In this document: one piece after another, positions 11,392 through 21,563 of the stretch
Layout of the letters: every line of letters starts with the position of its first letter
Numbering within the stretch: the first letter of the stretch is position 1
NCBI GenBank assembly: GCA_051453625.1
Contig: JBOZIK010000001.1
Location: 171,362,133-171,426,132, forward strand
DNA from: Welwitschia mirabilis
Lineage: Eukaryota; Gnetophyta; Gnetopsida; Welwitschiales
Direction: 5' to 3'
Length of the DNA stretch: 64,000 nucleotides
Position numbers and translations under genes: made by a program
The notes under the pieces: generated by a model
Database searches by the model: none
Told to the model about the DNA's origin: nothing
Seen by the model: only the letters and a program-made list of their open reading frames with translations

Positions 11392-12659
11392 TGAAGGATC
11401 AAGAACCCTGGGGGGGTGAATAGGATTTAAAAATTAAATACATATATTCACAAAAATACATCCACATTATGCATATGGAATCTAAAACTATTCTGAAAAA
11501 TCAAAAATGGGAAACATAAAAATACTGATGGAGATGCACACTATATTTTATAATGGTTTGGAAAAACCTCCTAATCCACTCTTGGCAATCGGCTTTTACC
11601 CAAGCCTAATTCGGATCTTCATTAATGTCTTTCTAGGTATTCTAGGTTTACTTGTAATCTTTATAATCGAACTTTTTTGAGACTTAGTTTGAACTTTTAG
11701 CAAAAATGCAAAGTGGTGATAATGGTGTGCCATGGTGTATAGGTTTCACTAGATCTCTAGCTCAAAAATAGTATTTCTACACTGCTTGAGAAGATGGTAT
11801 GATCTATAAGCGTATAGTGCAACTAGCTTGACCAAGTACAAAATTCTAACAACAGCTCTTGGTTCATCTTTGGTCAAGTAAACAATGTGTCAATGAGTTC
11901 AATAAATGATTTCATAATGATTCAAAAGTGGTACAGTGATTTTGACTCTTGGCAAATATATAGGAGAGGTCTTTTAGAATTTTTACAAGTGAAAGGATCC
12001 TTTAATAGATAAAAATGGATTTTTAAACTACTGAAAAAAATCCCTTTTCTGTCATAACTAGTAGACCCCTCGAAATGTCTGGTTGACTCCATCTAATGCC
12101 GTCACTGAAGTTAGTCATCCTCATGTTCTTCTGGTCGACTCTTACTTCTTACAACTCCATGTTTGGTTGACTCTTTAGGATCCAGTTGACCAAAGCTCCA
12201 GTCGATCACATATTTATTTGGTTGACTCTATGTCAAGGAAAAATTTCAACATTGTTTTGTGATCTAGATATGATCGATCCCACATATGTTTGGTCAATCT
12301 CTTACTGAAAAAGGGTGAAAACATTTCACTCCAAGTCAAGTAGTTCCCTTAGAATCTAGTCAACCCTTTAATGATCAGCTACAAAAATTTTATGCTCAAG
12401 TCTGATCAACCCCTTAAGAATTTGATCAACCCCTTGATGATTGGCTATAAAATATTAGATGCTCAGGTCTAGTCGACTCCTCAAGAATTTAGTCAACCCC
12501 TTAGAGGGTATAAAAACTGATAGGTTTAGGTTCAAATTATGATAAAATTGTATTATCTTCTGACCTGCAAAGATTAATATTTTTTACATAAGATACAACA
12601 TGTTTTACTTAAACAAAAAATGTTAGTTTGACATCAAATTGATAAATATTAACTTAATA
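11392..12659 (-). repeat. Element B 5' LTR (copia)
   Basis: It runs from TGAAGGATCAAGAACCC to AACTTAATA and aligns end to end with 3362-4617, at 1268 against 1256 bp. The decayed outer end is TTATTAAG where the partner has TGCTAAG on the minus strand. A GTCGAC-like ladder lies at about 12040-12500. The LINE resumes directly after it. Confidence 0.85.
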
Positions 12660-13750
12660 AGTTCTAATTACAAGAACAAAAAATAGAGTCTATAATTTCT
12701 AGCTTAACGACAAGCAAGTTAAAATTTCAGTACTTGCAAATACTTAGGATTAGAATGAACTCTAGATTAAAAATAAAATTAATTCTTATCATGAAGACTC
12801 GCTAATGGATAAAAAGCATACCATGAAATGAAAGATAAATGTAAGAAAGAAAACATTTAGAAATGGATGCTTAAAAATATTTATTTACAATGATTGTAAA
12901 GTAAACTATTCTATATGGATGTTTAGTTTAAGAATCAATATTATCTAGCATGAAAATAAGATAAATAAGATGCAAAAATAGATTATTTTAGATAAATTTA
13001 ATGTTAAAGCTCAAGTTCCATATGAGATGTTTTAGTCATTGGTAGACATGCCACCTTTGAAAGTTGAGACAGTGTACTAGATTCTTTTATTTTTTCATAA
13101 CTTGAGATAGAGTAATAAGTTTAGATTTTTAAAATAGGTACTTTAAAAAAATCAACTAAAAGGATGATACCAAGATTAAAAGATATGACTACTTAAATAT
13201 TGGAACATCTAAAACCCCAAAAAAATAGAAAATATGAACTAGCTCAGAAGATGAAAAAAGAAAATGCTGTTAAACAATGTTATAATAGACTAAAATAGAA
13301 AAACAAAATTGTTTTTTTTTTTAAATTATAAGTCTATTACAGGAGGTAAACTATGTAAAATGAAAAAATATCTTGGTGTAACAATTCCATTATGAATATA
13401 AACACTAATTTTGAGAATAATACAACACAAGAGTATCAGACATGTAGGATTTATCTACTTAAGGTAATAAAAGATGAACATCACATTTTGTTATAGTACT
13501 ATTGTACTACTCTTTGATGAGGTAAACGAAATATTAATAATGCAACATTGTCCATTTTTATTATGATACTTCCTTAAACATGTTTTTAAATTGAATAACT
13601 TCTGGAGACATAATATATTAAATAAATGATTTTACTTTTTGGATTTAGAAAATTATATTGATCTACACCCATATAATACAACATAATTTTATTTTTAATA
13701 CTATTTTGAATAGGATGTTTTTACCAAAAAAAGGGGAAAAAACTATTACA
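12660..13750 (+). pseudogene. LINE reverse transcriptase, 3' part, continuing from 3361
   Basis: Across the element B insertion the LINE continues in the same order. NKDNQKV ends at 3361, and TRTKNRVYNF-LNDKQVK then a frameshifted CKYLGLEF-like stretch follow from 12660. Later come PYEMF-SLVDMPPLKVET (about 13017-13075) and a Cys/His-like tail, TCRIYLLKVIKDEHHILLYY (about 13440-13500), resembling the terminal Cys-rich segment of some LINE ORF2 proteins (CRLC...EDEFHFL...C). Many stops. The 3' end and poly(A) tail are not clear; 13750 is approximate. Confidence 0.6.
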
Positions 13751-13989
13751 CTTTATGAGTAATAAAGTAATGGTTAGAGGTCTTAGTGTCCTTAACTAAT
13801 AAAGGCAAAGGATAAAAAATAGATAGGATTTGACAAAGGAGGATTTCAGGATGTTGAGGTAGTAATTGACAAGAGCACATATTCTTCCTTTTACCCTCTT
13901 ATATATGAAGTTAATATCATAAACAAGTATGATGTGATCTACATAGATTTTATAGCCTTACATGCTATGGTATTTTTTTATTAATCCAT
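13751..13989. other. Uncharacterised AT-rich sequence between LINE remnants
   Basis: I see no ORF or repeat here that can be assigned. It may be the degraded end of the LINE above or the start of the LINE ORF1 remnant below. Confidence 0.3.
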
Positions 13990-14790
13990 CATCATTGCCA
14001 AAAGACCTTTGGACATAGATTGAGAAACTTTAATAGATCAAAGGTTTTCATGTCACTTTGGTCGTTAACCTTTATAAAGTTTTTCTTTTTCCTCCTTCAT
14101 TTTTCTCTCCCTTTTTCTTTTTCATTTTAAAAGAGGAGCTAATACCAACAAAATTATTGAAGACAAATCTCAATATGTAGGTTTAACCCTTTATTTTCTT
14201 AAATTATGGGTTAAGGATTTTAAAGTTAATGAGCATGCATCTATGAATGTTATAATTTAGGTCAAATTGCCAAATCTAAAGATCTCTATTTGGCTTCTTA
14301 TTCTAGATTTATGAAAAAATTTGGATACATTTATTATAAAAAAGTAAGACTTATCAATTCATGTTAAACCACATAAATGTGCATGCATTATTGTTAATTT
14401 AGCATTTATGGCTTTATTGCAAGATGTTTTAGTGATTAATACAAGTCATAGAATCATTTCAAAACCAGTCATTTATCTCCATTTGCCATGAAGCTATAAT
14501 AATTATTCAGGTTGGAAACATCTTATTTAAGATTACCCAAATCTCAAGGAACAAAAGGAGACTCCTTCCTTTAAGTTTATTGAGGGTACATCCATTAATC
14601 CTTCCAAATATACAAAATGTTATTTCCTCCATTTCACTACAAATAACAATGCAAAGGAAGCTCCTAAAATTCTTTGGATAGAACTTCCTAATGGCTAGTG
14701 CATCTGTAAGCAAAAACAATATCCTAAGAGCAAACAACATGACAATATTGCTGCTTCTATCAAATCTTCTATGAATTAATAGTTTTAACC
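13990..14790 (+). pseudogene. LINE ORF1 (DUF4283 / zinc-knuckle type), decayed
   Basis: On the plus strand, broken frames read WVKDFKVNEHASMNV then VKLPNLKISIW (about 14208-14290), and further on ISKPVIYLHLP followed by a 14-residue segment at 14495-14536. That segment has the spacing of a CX2CX4HX4C knuckle, but all three Cys positions are Tyr (Y-NN-Y, H kept, then DYP). This is the layout of plant L1-type ORF1 proteins, which bind nucleic acid: a DUF4283 domain (VWVRLPNLP...), then HLP-[FL] and a knuckle ending DCP. The match is by pattern only. It lies 3' of a different LINE's RT, so it is probably a separate copy. Confidence 0.45.
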
Positions 14791-14820
14791 TCATAATTTT
14801 TGGGAATGCTTGTTTAGGAA

Positions 14821-14982
14821 GTTGATAAGATTGCTCTTAGGAGATTGTTTTTGTGATAATGATCTTTGTGCTCACAGATATGTCTTTACTTACAGATATG
14901 TGTTTTTGTTGATAAGATTACTCTTAGGAGATTGTTTTTATAATAATGATCTTTGTGCTTACAAATATGTGTTTTTTGTGAT
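14821..14982. repeat. 87-bp tandem duplication
   Basis: GTTGATAAGATT...GATAATGATCTTTGTGCT begins at 14821 and again at 14908, giving an 87-bp period and just under two units. A smaller repeat of TTACAGATATGT occurs inside the first unit. It abuts the truncated 5' LTR of element F. Confidence 0.8.
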
Positions 14983-15185
14983 AAATTAGGTATGTATCTA
15001 TTCAGTATTTTTGTGCTTTCAGTCATTATATCTTTACTCCTATTATTTTCCTATTTCATGCAAATTTTGGATTAGTTAATTATTGTACGTAAGATTTTTT
15101 TAAGATTGGATTATTTTAGAATATTGGGTTGCATATTTTTAAAAAAGAATCTATTCACTCCCTTTTAGAGTTCTCGATCCTATCA
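14983..15185 (+). repeat. Element F 5' LTR, only the last ~200 bp
   Basis: This matches the last 200 bp of the F 3' LTR (about 21360-21563), from TAAATTAG to TCCTATCA. The first ~1.3 kb of the LTR, including any promoter, is missing, so this element could not be transcribed from its own 5' LTR. Confidence 0.8.
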
Positions 15186-15203
15186 TTTGATATCAGAGCT
15201 GAG
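15186..15203 (+). other. Element F primer-binding site
   Basis: TTTGATATCAGAGCTGAG matches the initiator-Met tRNA primer site (TGGTATCAGAGC) with few changes. It sits immediately after the LTR end and 48 bp before the gag ATG. Confidence 0.8.
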
Positions 15204-16418
15204 TTGAGTCTTCTTTAGATTTTAACCAATCTTGACCTTAGAACCCTACAATGAGTAATCTATCTAATGGTTTTTCCACTAGTCGTCCACCTATGTTTGA
15301 TAGGTTGAACTATGCTTATTGGAAAGCTAAGATGAGAATATTTCTTAGATCCTTAGATACTGACATAGAGAAAATCACTGACAAAGGTTACACTATGCTT
15401 ATGTTAACCCAAACTGATGTTAGTGGTAACACTATCCTAATTTCCAAAGCCTAATACCAATGGAGTATCACTGATAAGTCAAAGATCACCATAGATGCCT
15501 GTGTCCTTAATGCCATATTTTGTGTAGTTTGTGCAAACAAGTTTAAGAGCATAGTAAACTATAATCATGCTAAGGAAGCTTAGGACATTCTCTAAGTAGC
15601 ACACAAAGGAATCTCAACTATAAAATAAGATAAAATCCAGATGCTTATTTTAAAATTTAAAGATATCTATATGGATAAATAAGAGACATTGCATGAATTT
15701 TTTACTAAACTCACTGATATCATAAACTCTATGGCAAGCCTTAGAGAATGCTTAGATGAAGAAAAAGTGATAAGGAAGGTCTTAAGATTCTTATCGAAGA
15801 GATTTGAATCAAAGGTTATAACCATCGGAAGGAGCAAGAACATAAATGCAATGGCACTGGAAGAAATTTAAGGTAATTTGCAAACCTATGAGCTTAAATT
15901 TATTAAGGATAATAAGAAAGGTATTACTTTAAAATGTGTGCAGGAAGACTATAGATCTAAAAAGATCAGATGAGGACCTAGATGATGATAAAGTGGCTCT
16001 TCTAGCTAGAAGGTTCAGAAAATTCTTCATAGGAAGAAAAAAGAAGGAGAATCGAGTAGAAATATAAAAAGGGATCATCTAAATCATAGAGAGGAGAAAG
16101 AAAAGAATAAAGAGAACTAATGCTACTCATATAAAGGATTTGCTTATATGACAAATGAGTGCTTCAACACAAGGATAGATAACATAAAATTAAAGAATCC
16201 CTCTTTTATTACCACATGGGATAATAAAGATGATTATGATGATGAAAGCTACTCAGATCAAGAATCAGATAGAGATAGAAGGTTGTCTTTCATAGCTTTT
16301 GTACCATCACTCAAAGATGTTCCTAGCACAACAAAGCCTAATGATTTAAATATGATCAGTGAAGAAGAGGATGAGTTAGAAGTTACATGTCAAAAGTTAT
16401 ATGATGAATGTGAAAAGC

Positions 16419-16518
16419 NNNNNNNNNNNNNNNNNNNNNNNNNNNNNNNNNNNNNNNNNNNNNNNNNNNNNNNNNNNNNNNNNNNNNNNNNNNNNNNNNN
16501 NNNNNNNNNNNNNNNNNN
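16419..16518. other. Assembly gap (100 N) with duplicated flanks
   Basis: The 50 bases before the gap (AGGATGAGTTAGAAGTTACA...) recur after it with one difference, so the gag C-terminus is partly counted twice. Confidence 0.85.
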
Positions 16519-16754
16519 AGGATGAGTTAGAAGTTACATGTCAAAAGTTGTATGATGAATGTGAAAAGCTAGCTAAGAGCATAAACGATTTAGACAGAGT
16601 AGTAAAGACTATCACCAAAGAAAAGGAGTAATTATAAGAGAAATATAATATGCTAAAATCTGACAATAACAATCTAATTTCTCAAGTAAAAGATCTTTTT
16701 TTTTTTTTTTTGTAAATGAATTCTCTAGTAGTTCTTCTAAATTGGAACAAATGC

Positions 16755-17128
16755 NNNNNNNNNNNNNNNNNNNNNNNNNNNNNNNNNNNNNNNNNNNNNN
16801 NNNNNNNNNNNNNNNNNNNNNNNNNNNNNNNNNNNNNNNNNNNNNNNNNNNNNNNNNNNNNNNNNNNNNNNNNNNNNNNNNNNNNNNNNNNNNNNNNNNN
16901 NNNNNNNNNNNNNNNNNNNNNNNNNNNNNNNNNNNNNNNNNNNNNNNNNNNNNNNNNNNNNNNNNNNNNNNNNNNNNNNNNNNNNNNNNNNNNNNNNNNN
17001 NNNNNNNNNNNNNNNNNNNNNNNNNNNNNNNNNNNNNNNNNNNNNNNNNNNNNNNNNNNNNNNNNNNNNNNNNNNNNNNNNNNNNNNNNNNNNNNNNNNN
17101 NNNNNNNNNNNNNNNNNNNNNNNNNNNN
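16755..17128. other. Assembly gap (374 N) with duplicated flanks
   Basis: The ~130 bases before the gap (AAAGGAGTAATTATAAG... GAACAAATGC, including a T-run) are repeated after it with small differences, including T-run length (16 versus 13). Probable unmerged overlap. Confidence 0.85.
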
Positions 17129-17459
17129 AAAAGGAGTAATTATAAGTCAAATATAATATGCTAAAATCTGACAATACAAATCTAATTTCTCAAGTAAAAG
17201 ATCTTTTTTTTTTTTTGGTAAATGAATTCTCTAGTAGTTCTTCTAAATTAGAACAAATGCTTGGAGTACGAAAGCCTACTAGAGACAGATCAGGTATTGG
17301 CTTTAAAAAATCTTAAGAATAGTTAAACTAAAAGAGTAAGTATGCTTCTAAACTTTCATGTAATTTTTATAGTGAATTTTGTTATTTAAATATTTTTTGC
17401 AAAATTATATAATTAATGCTTTTTTGAAAAACTGTAAATACTTTATCTTTTAAATTTAT

Positions 17460-17995
17460 TCATAAGAGAAGTGTACCACCTAAGTCTAATAAGACTAAGT
17501 GGGTTAGAGCTAACAATCTCTAAAGTTTTCTAACACAAATAAATCACAAGGAATCAAGTACAAATAGTTGGTATCTAAATAGTGGATTTTCAAGGCATAT
17601 ATCTAGAGAAAAATTAAGCTTTTAATACCTAAGGAGTACAAATGGAAGAGAAGTCATTTTTGGAAATAACAAAAAGGCAAAGATAAAAGGTACAAAATGC
17701 ATCAAGAGAGGTAAATTTCCTAAACTTGATGATGTGCTGTAAATGGATTAAAACATAATTTATTAAGCGTCAGTCAATTATGTGATAAAGGTCACAAAGT
17801 AATCTTTAAAAAATCAAAATGTGAAGTTGTAAATGAGAAAACAAATGTTTCTATCTTTACTGCAAAATGAGTAGATAATATTTATAGAATAGATACCCAT
17901 TTAATTAATTAGTTATTTTATATAAACTATGACATACTAAAAGGAAATATTAGCCTAAATCTTGCTAAAACTAAATGTTTTTTAAAGAATTCTGA
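17460..17995 (+). pseudogene. Element F protease and pre-integrase region; pol ends here
   Basis: SNKTKWVRANN then NSWYLNSGFSRHIS (about 17563-17605) is the copia protease active site. The catalytic Asp of DSG is Asn (codon 17578-17580), so it would be inactive. NGLKHNLLSVSQLCDKGHKV follows (about 17745-17805), then a short pre-integrase stretch. The reading stops near 17995. No integrase, RT or RNase H is present before the spacer that normally follows RNase H, so an internal deletion of about 3 kb is inferred. Confidence 0.75.
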
Positions 17996-17999
17996 TGTA

Positions 18000-18436
18000 A
18001 CACCCCATGTCTGTAATTTAATTGTCAATAATGAAAATAAAATAGGGGTTCAATCACTGTCCTTTGGTTGATTGTAGGGCTGTCGAATGGATCTATAATT
18101 AGGTTGACTAGATGTGGTTGGTCGACCACCCTAAAAGCTTAGTCACCCAGACTCCTACCAGTAATATAGACTTGGGTCTCGATGGGTCGACCAGAATCTC
18201 AAATGGTCGATCGAAGCTAACAGATCATAGTGCAGAATTACCATCGGTGGACCCAATTTCTTTCTTTATTTCACTTTATTTCACATATTTTATAAAAGAA
18301 AGAGGAACCTAAATCGATTTTCTTGTATTTTAACCTTCTTTATCTCTTAGATCTAGAGCTTTTTCTTCAATGTCCAGAGCTTCGCTCTTAGATCTAGTTC
18401 TTTTTCTCTCAGTTTTCTTGCTTGCAAGTCCTTGAA
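18000..18436 (+). other. Element F spacer before the extra ORF, GTCGAC-rich
   Basis: This is the counterpart of 6214-6585 in element B. GTCGACC-type palindromes occur at about 18119, 18186 and 18205. The 66-codon ORF at 18112-18312 runs through these repeats and is not supported as a gene. Confidence 0.55.
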
Positions 18437-19483
18437 ATGGTTGAAAGCTTATTTAGGAGGAGAGTAAAAGAATCTCCTTTAAGGGAATCAGCTAGTTTAT
18501 ACTAGGGGATGCTTGAGGAGGACATTAACAAGTTCTCAGAAAAGTTTGAGAAGAAACCAGTGTGCCAGGAGCAATCACTAGCCATTTCAGAGATTAAAGA
18601 GATCAGAGAAATTATTTAACTTTTGAGAAATTAGGATCTTGATCACTTTTTAGATGTTTCTGGCTTTGCTTATTCTTTTCTCACGTGGATGTTTTATTGT
18701 AATGCTTCTTATGATCGTGACTTCAGAATTCTTAAAACCCTCATTTTAAGGAAGTGACTGAGAGTAATAGCAAATCTTATTTTTAAGCTGACTGATCTTC
18801 CAAGGGGTGACTATAAAGAGTTTTGGCCTCTTTGAGATACCATGGAAGACAAGCATGCTATTATCAGGGAGATTTGTGATAAGATGCATTCTTGAAAGCA
18901 CACCCTTTCTACTTCTTTATTAACTCTAAAATATCATTTTCTCCACTTAATTTTTACTTATAACTTCTTACTTTTAGTTAGACATCGTGATGAGGCCTCA
19001 TACTATAGGGCCTATCTGATGTATTTGGTAGGGACTAAGCATTCTGTTGATGCTCCTATCATAATACTGAAGAATATGGTCTCACAATTAGAGTACTAAA
19101 GAACTAGGAATTTACCCTACTTTGTGCTTATCACAAGTATATACTACCATTTTTGTATTACCTTTCATCTAAAACTAGAGATCCTTCAGCCTATAACACC
19201 CATTAGACGTGTAACCTTATCCCGCATGCACATTTTTTCCCCATCTAAGAAATCCTTAAAGTCTCCCTCTTTAAAAAAAGCCTTTCCTGATGAGACCCTT
19301 TAATATCTAAGACGAATTAATTCCCATACCAGATACATAAAGGAAGCACTCATAGTAGCTAGTTATGATATTGCTGACACCTCATTAGAGGACACAAGCT
19401 CAGCTTGCATAAGAGGTGATAAAGAAGATTCAGAGGAATACTTTGAAAAAGAAGAATAAGAAAAGGAGAACGAATCTGATTAA
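18437..19483 (+). pseudogene. Element F extra ORF after pol, 348 codons, one frame with stops
   Basis: From ATG 18437 (MVESLFRRRVKESPLRES) to TAA 19481-19483 the sequence keeps a single frame, interrupted only by in-frame stops. This is the clearest copy of the extra ORF. Order: FSEKFEKKPVCQEQ; a segment like FYCNASYDRDFRILKTLI; NLIFKLTDLPRGDYKEFWPL; the conserved central block HFLHLIFTYNFL, RHRDEASYYRAYLMYLVG, HSVDAPIIILKNM; then PSKKSLKSPSLKKAF and ASYDIADTSLED; and an acidic tail (EDSEEYFEKEE). The middle matches the pattern 'GHRDEVSYxDxFLxxxLxGRxxxLPxxIxxHM' that I associate with a putative plant transposon protein family. Role unknown. That it is kept in an element that lost RT and integrase may be chance. 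Confidence 0.6.
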
Positions 19484-20030
19484 AAATTTTTAGATTGTGT
19501 TTTGCTTTGTATATATGTTCTCTACTTTGTCATTAATGTTAAAAGGGGAAGAATTAGTTGTTTGTTTTTCATTTGATTTCAGATGTATGCTCTTGATGAG
19601 CATATCTAGTTTATAATGTTTGCACATTTACTTTTTAATATTTTCTTATATTTAATGAAATTCATTTGGTATGTAAAATCTATTTGTACTTTTCTAAATC
19701 ATATATGCTCAATATGTTTTTCTTTTAGTATTATATGTGCTTAACTTGAAAAGTTTAAAGTCTTCTAACATTAAAAATAAATTATAATTTGTAACATCTG
19801 ATTACAACATTAAACAAATTGATATAATCACATTATGCTTATTATAAAGTTGTGTCTTTTAAACTTTCAAATATGTATATTAAATTATTTTATTTAAAAC
19901 ACAAAATTTGATTATTTAAAAATGTCTTAACTTATTTCAAAAGGATAATTATTTAGTAATAGGAATTTTGTAAGGGAGAGCTTTTATAAAGTTCTAATTT
20001 TTTACAACTAAGTATTGTTTGCCATCAATG
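19484..20030 (+). other. Element F spacer with second PPT-like site
   Basis: No coding signal. At 19529-19553, about 46 bp after the extra ORF stop, GTCATTAATGTT then AAAAGGGGAAGAAT mirrors the true polypurine tract context and the element B site at 5081-5106. Confidence 0.5.
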
Positions 20031-20043
20031 TCAAAGGGGAGAT
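20025..20043 (+). other. Element F polypurine tract
   Basis: CATCAATGTC then AAAGGGGAGAT sits directly before the TG of the 3' LTR, the standard copia plus-strand primer site. Confidence 0.8.
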
Positions 20044-21563
20044 TGTTAAATTATGTTTTACTAATTGATATCAAACTAATGTTTTCCATATAGTAAATTT
20101 TGTGTATCTTGTGCAAAAAATGCTGAATTACTTGCAGGTTGAAAGATGGAACTAAAATCATCAACTCCTGATCACTAAAAACTTGTTAGTTCTTTTACTC
20201 TCTTGAGGGATCGACTGGATTTTCAAGGGTTCTACTGTATCTAAAGCAAACAAAAAATGAACTACATTTAAATGGGTCAACTAGATTTTTGATGAGGTTG
20301 ACTGAACCTGTAACCTTGAGAACCAGTATCCCTAAACTAAATGACAAGGGATTAACCAGAACTTTATAGGATTGACTGGATTTGAGGACCTAATAAATAA
20401 TATCCCTGAATTGAATGAAAAGCGGTTGACTAGACCTATGATAGGATCAACTAGACTTGAGTAACGTGTAGCTGATACACTTGATCCAATCATTATGGAG
20501 TCAACCAAACACCTGAAGGGATTGACCGGACCTAATGCTGAAAACTAGAAAGATTTTTATTAGGAGGATCAGGTGACTAGATAATTTAGCAGGCAAACGG
20601 ACTAGGATCAACTGGACCTAGATGGGTCAACCAGATAGGAAGTCATAAGAAATTATGATAAGCAAATTTTTCACTTGGGTAATCTATGTAAGTCATAGCA
20701 TCAGATGGGGTCAATTAAACTTTTGAGGGGTCCACTGAACAAAATGGAAGTAAAATTCTCTAATCATTATATGTTCATTATGTAGTTATTTTCTAGTCAC
20801 TTATAGCCATTGGAAGCACATTTCAAATGTAAGAAATCCTAAAATCCTTTTAATATAAATAGCTAAGACATAGATGATCAAAGAATATTTTAGAACAATT
20901 TTCATTTGGATGAATCTATTGGATCTAAAGGATTAAGTATTATAATATTATGACTTTCATTGTTGTATCTTGGCATCTATACTTCTAACCGAGGAAGATC
21001 TACCATCTTAATCATCTCTACATTCAAGATTAGACTCTGTACTTTATTGGTTCTACATCTATAGGAGAAAAGCTTTATAAAATCTACTAAATCAAGAACG
21101 AGTGATATCCATGCTCTATAAGCATCATTACATCACTATTTTGCTTTGTGAAAGGTTGAGACTAAGCCTTTAAAAATCCATTCAAAGATTGAGACTAAGC
21201 CTTGAAAAGTCCATTTAAAGGCTAAGAATAAAGTTTAAAAGTCTATTTGTAAAGGTTATAGGTAAACCTGGAATACCTGGTGGAGTAATGAAGATCCAAG
21301 ATCTAGCTTGAAGACAAGATGATCATCGAAAGTGAAGTAGGGGGTTTCCTGAACCACTATAAATTAGACATGCATCTATTTGGTATTTTTGTGCTTTTAG
21401 TTATTATGTCTTTAATCTTATTATTTTCCTATTTCATGCACATTTTGGATTAGTTAATTATAATATGCAAGTTTTATTTAAGATTGGATTCTTTTAGAAT
21501 ATTGAGTTGCATAGTTTTTAAAAAGAACCTATTCATCCCCCTCTAGGGTTCTCTATCCTATCG
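20044..21563 (+). repeat. Element F 3' LTR, full length
   Basis: This is a 1520-bp LTR from TGTTAAATTATG to TCCTATCG (TCCTATCA at the 5' LTR). It is homologous to LTR A throughout. It contains GTCGAC/GTTGAC-type sites (about 20205-20730) and about three units of the 33-34-bp repeat (21150-21250). The gypsy element E follows directly. Confidence 0.8.

Larger units (their letters stand above)
15251..17330 (+). pseudogene. Element F gag (copia), broken
   Basis: The gag starts at ATG 15251 (MSNLSNGFSTSRPPMFDRLN then YWKAKMRIFLRSLDTDIEK). It continues with the UBN2-type region, FTKLTDIINSMASL (15689 on) and QTYELKFIKDNKKG. The zinc knuckle at 16121-16162 reads C-YS-Y-KGFA-Y-MTNE-C; the second Cys and the His are both Tyr, which would abolish zinc binding. 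An acidic, coiled-coil-like C-terminus (SEEEDELEVTCQKLYDECEK) follows and is repeated across two gaps. Several stops. It is one of the better-kept gag copies here and defines the family start. Confidence 0.8.
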
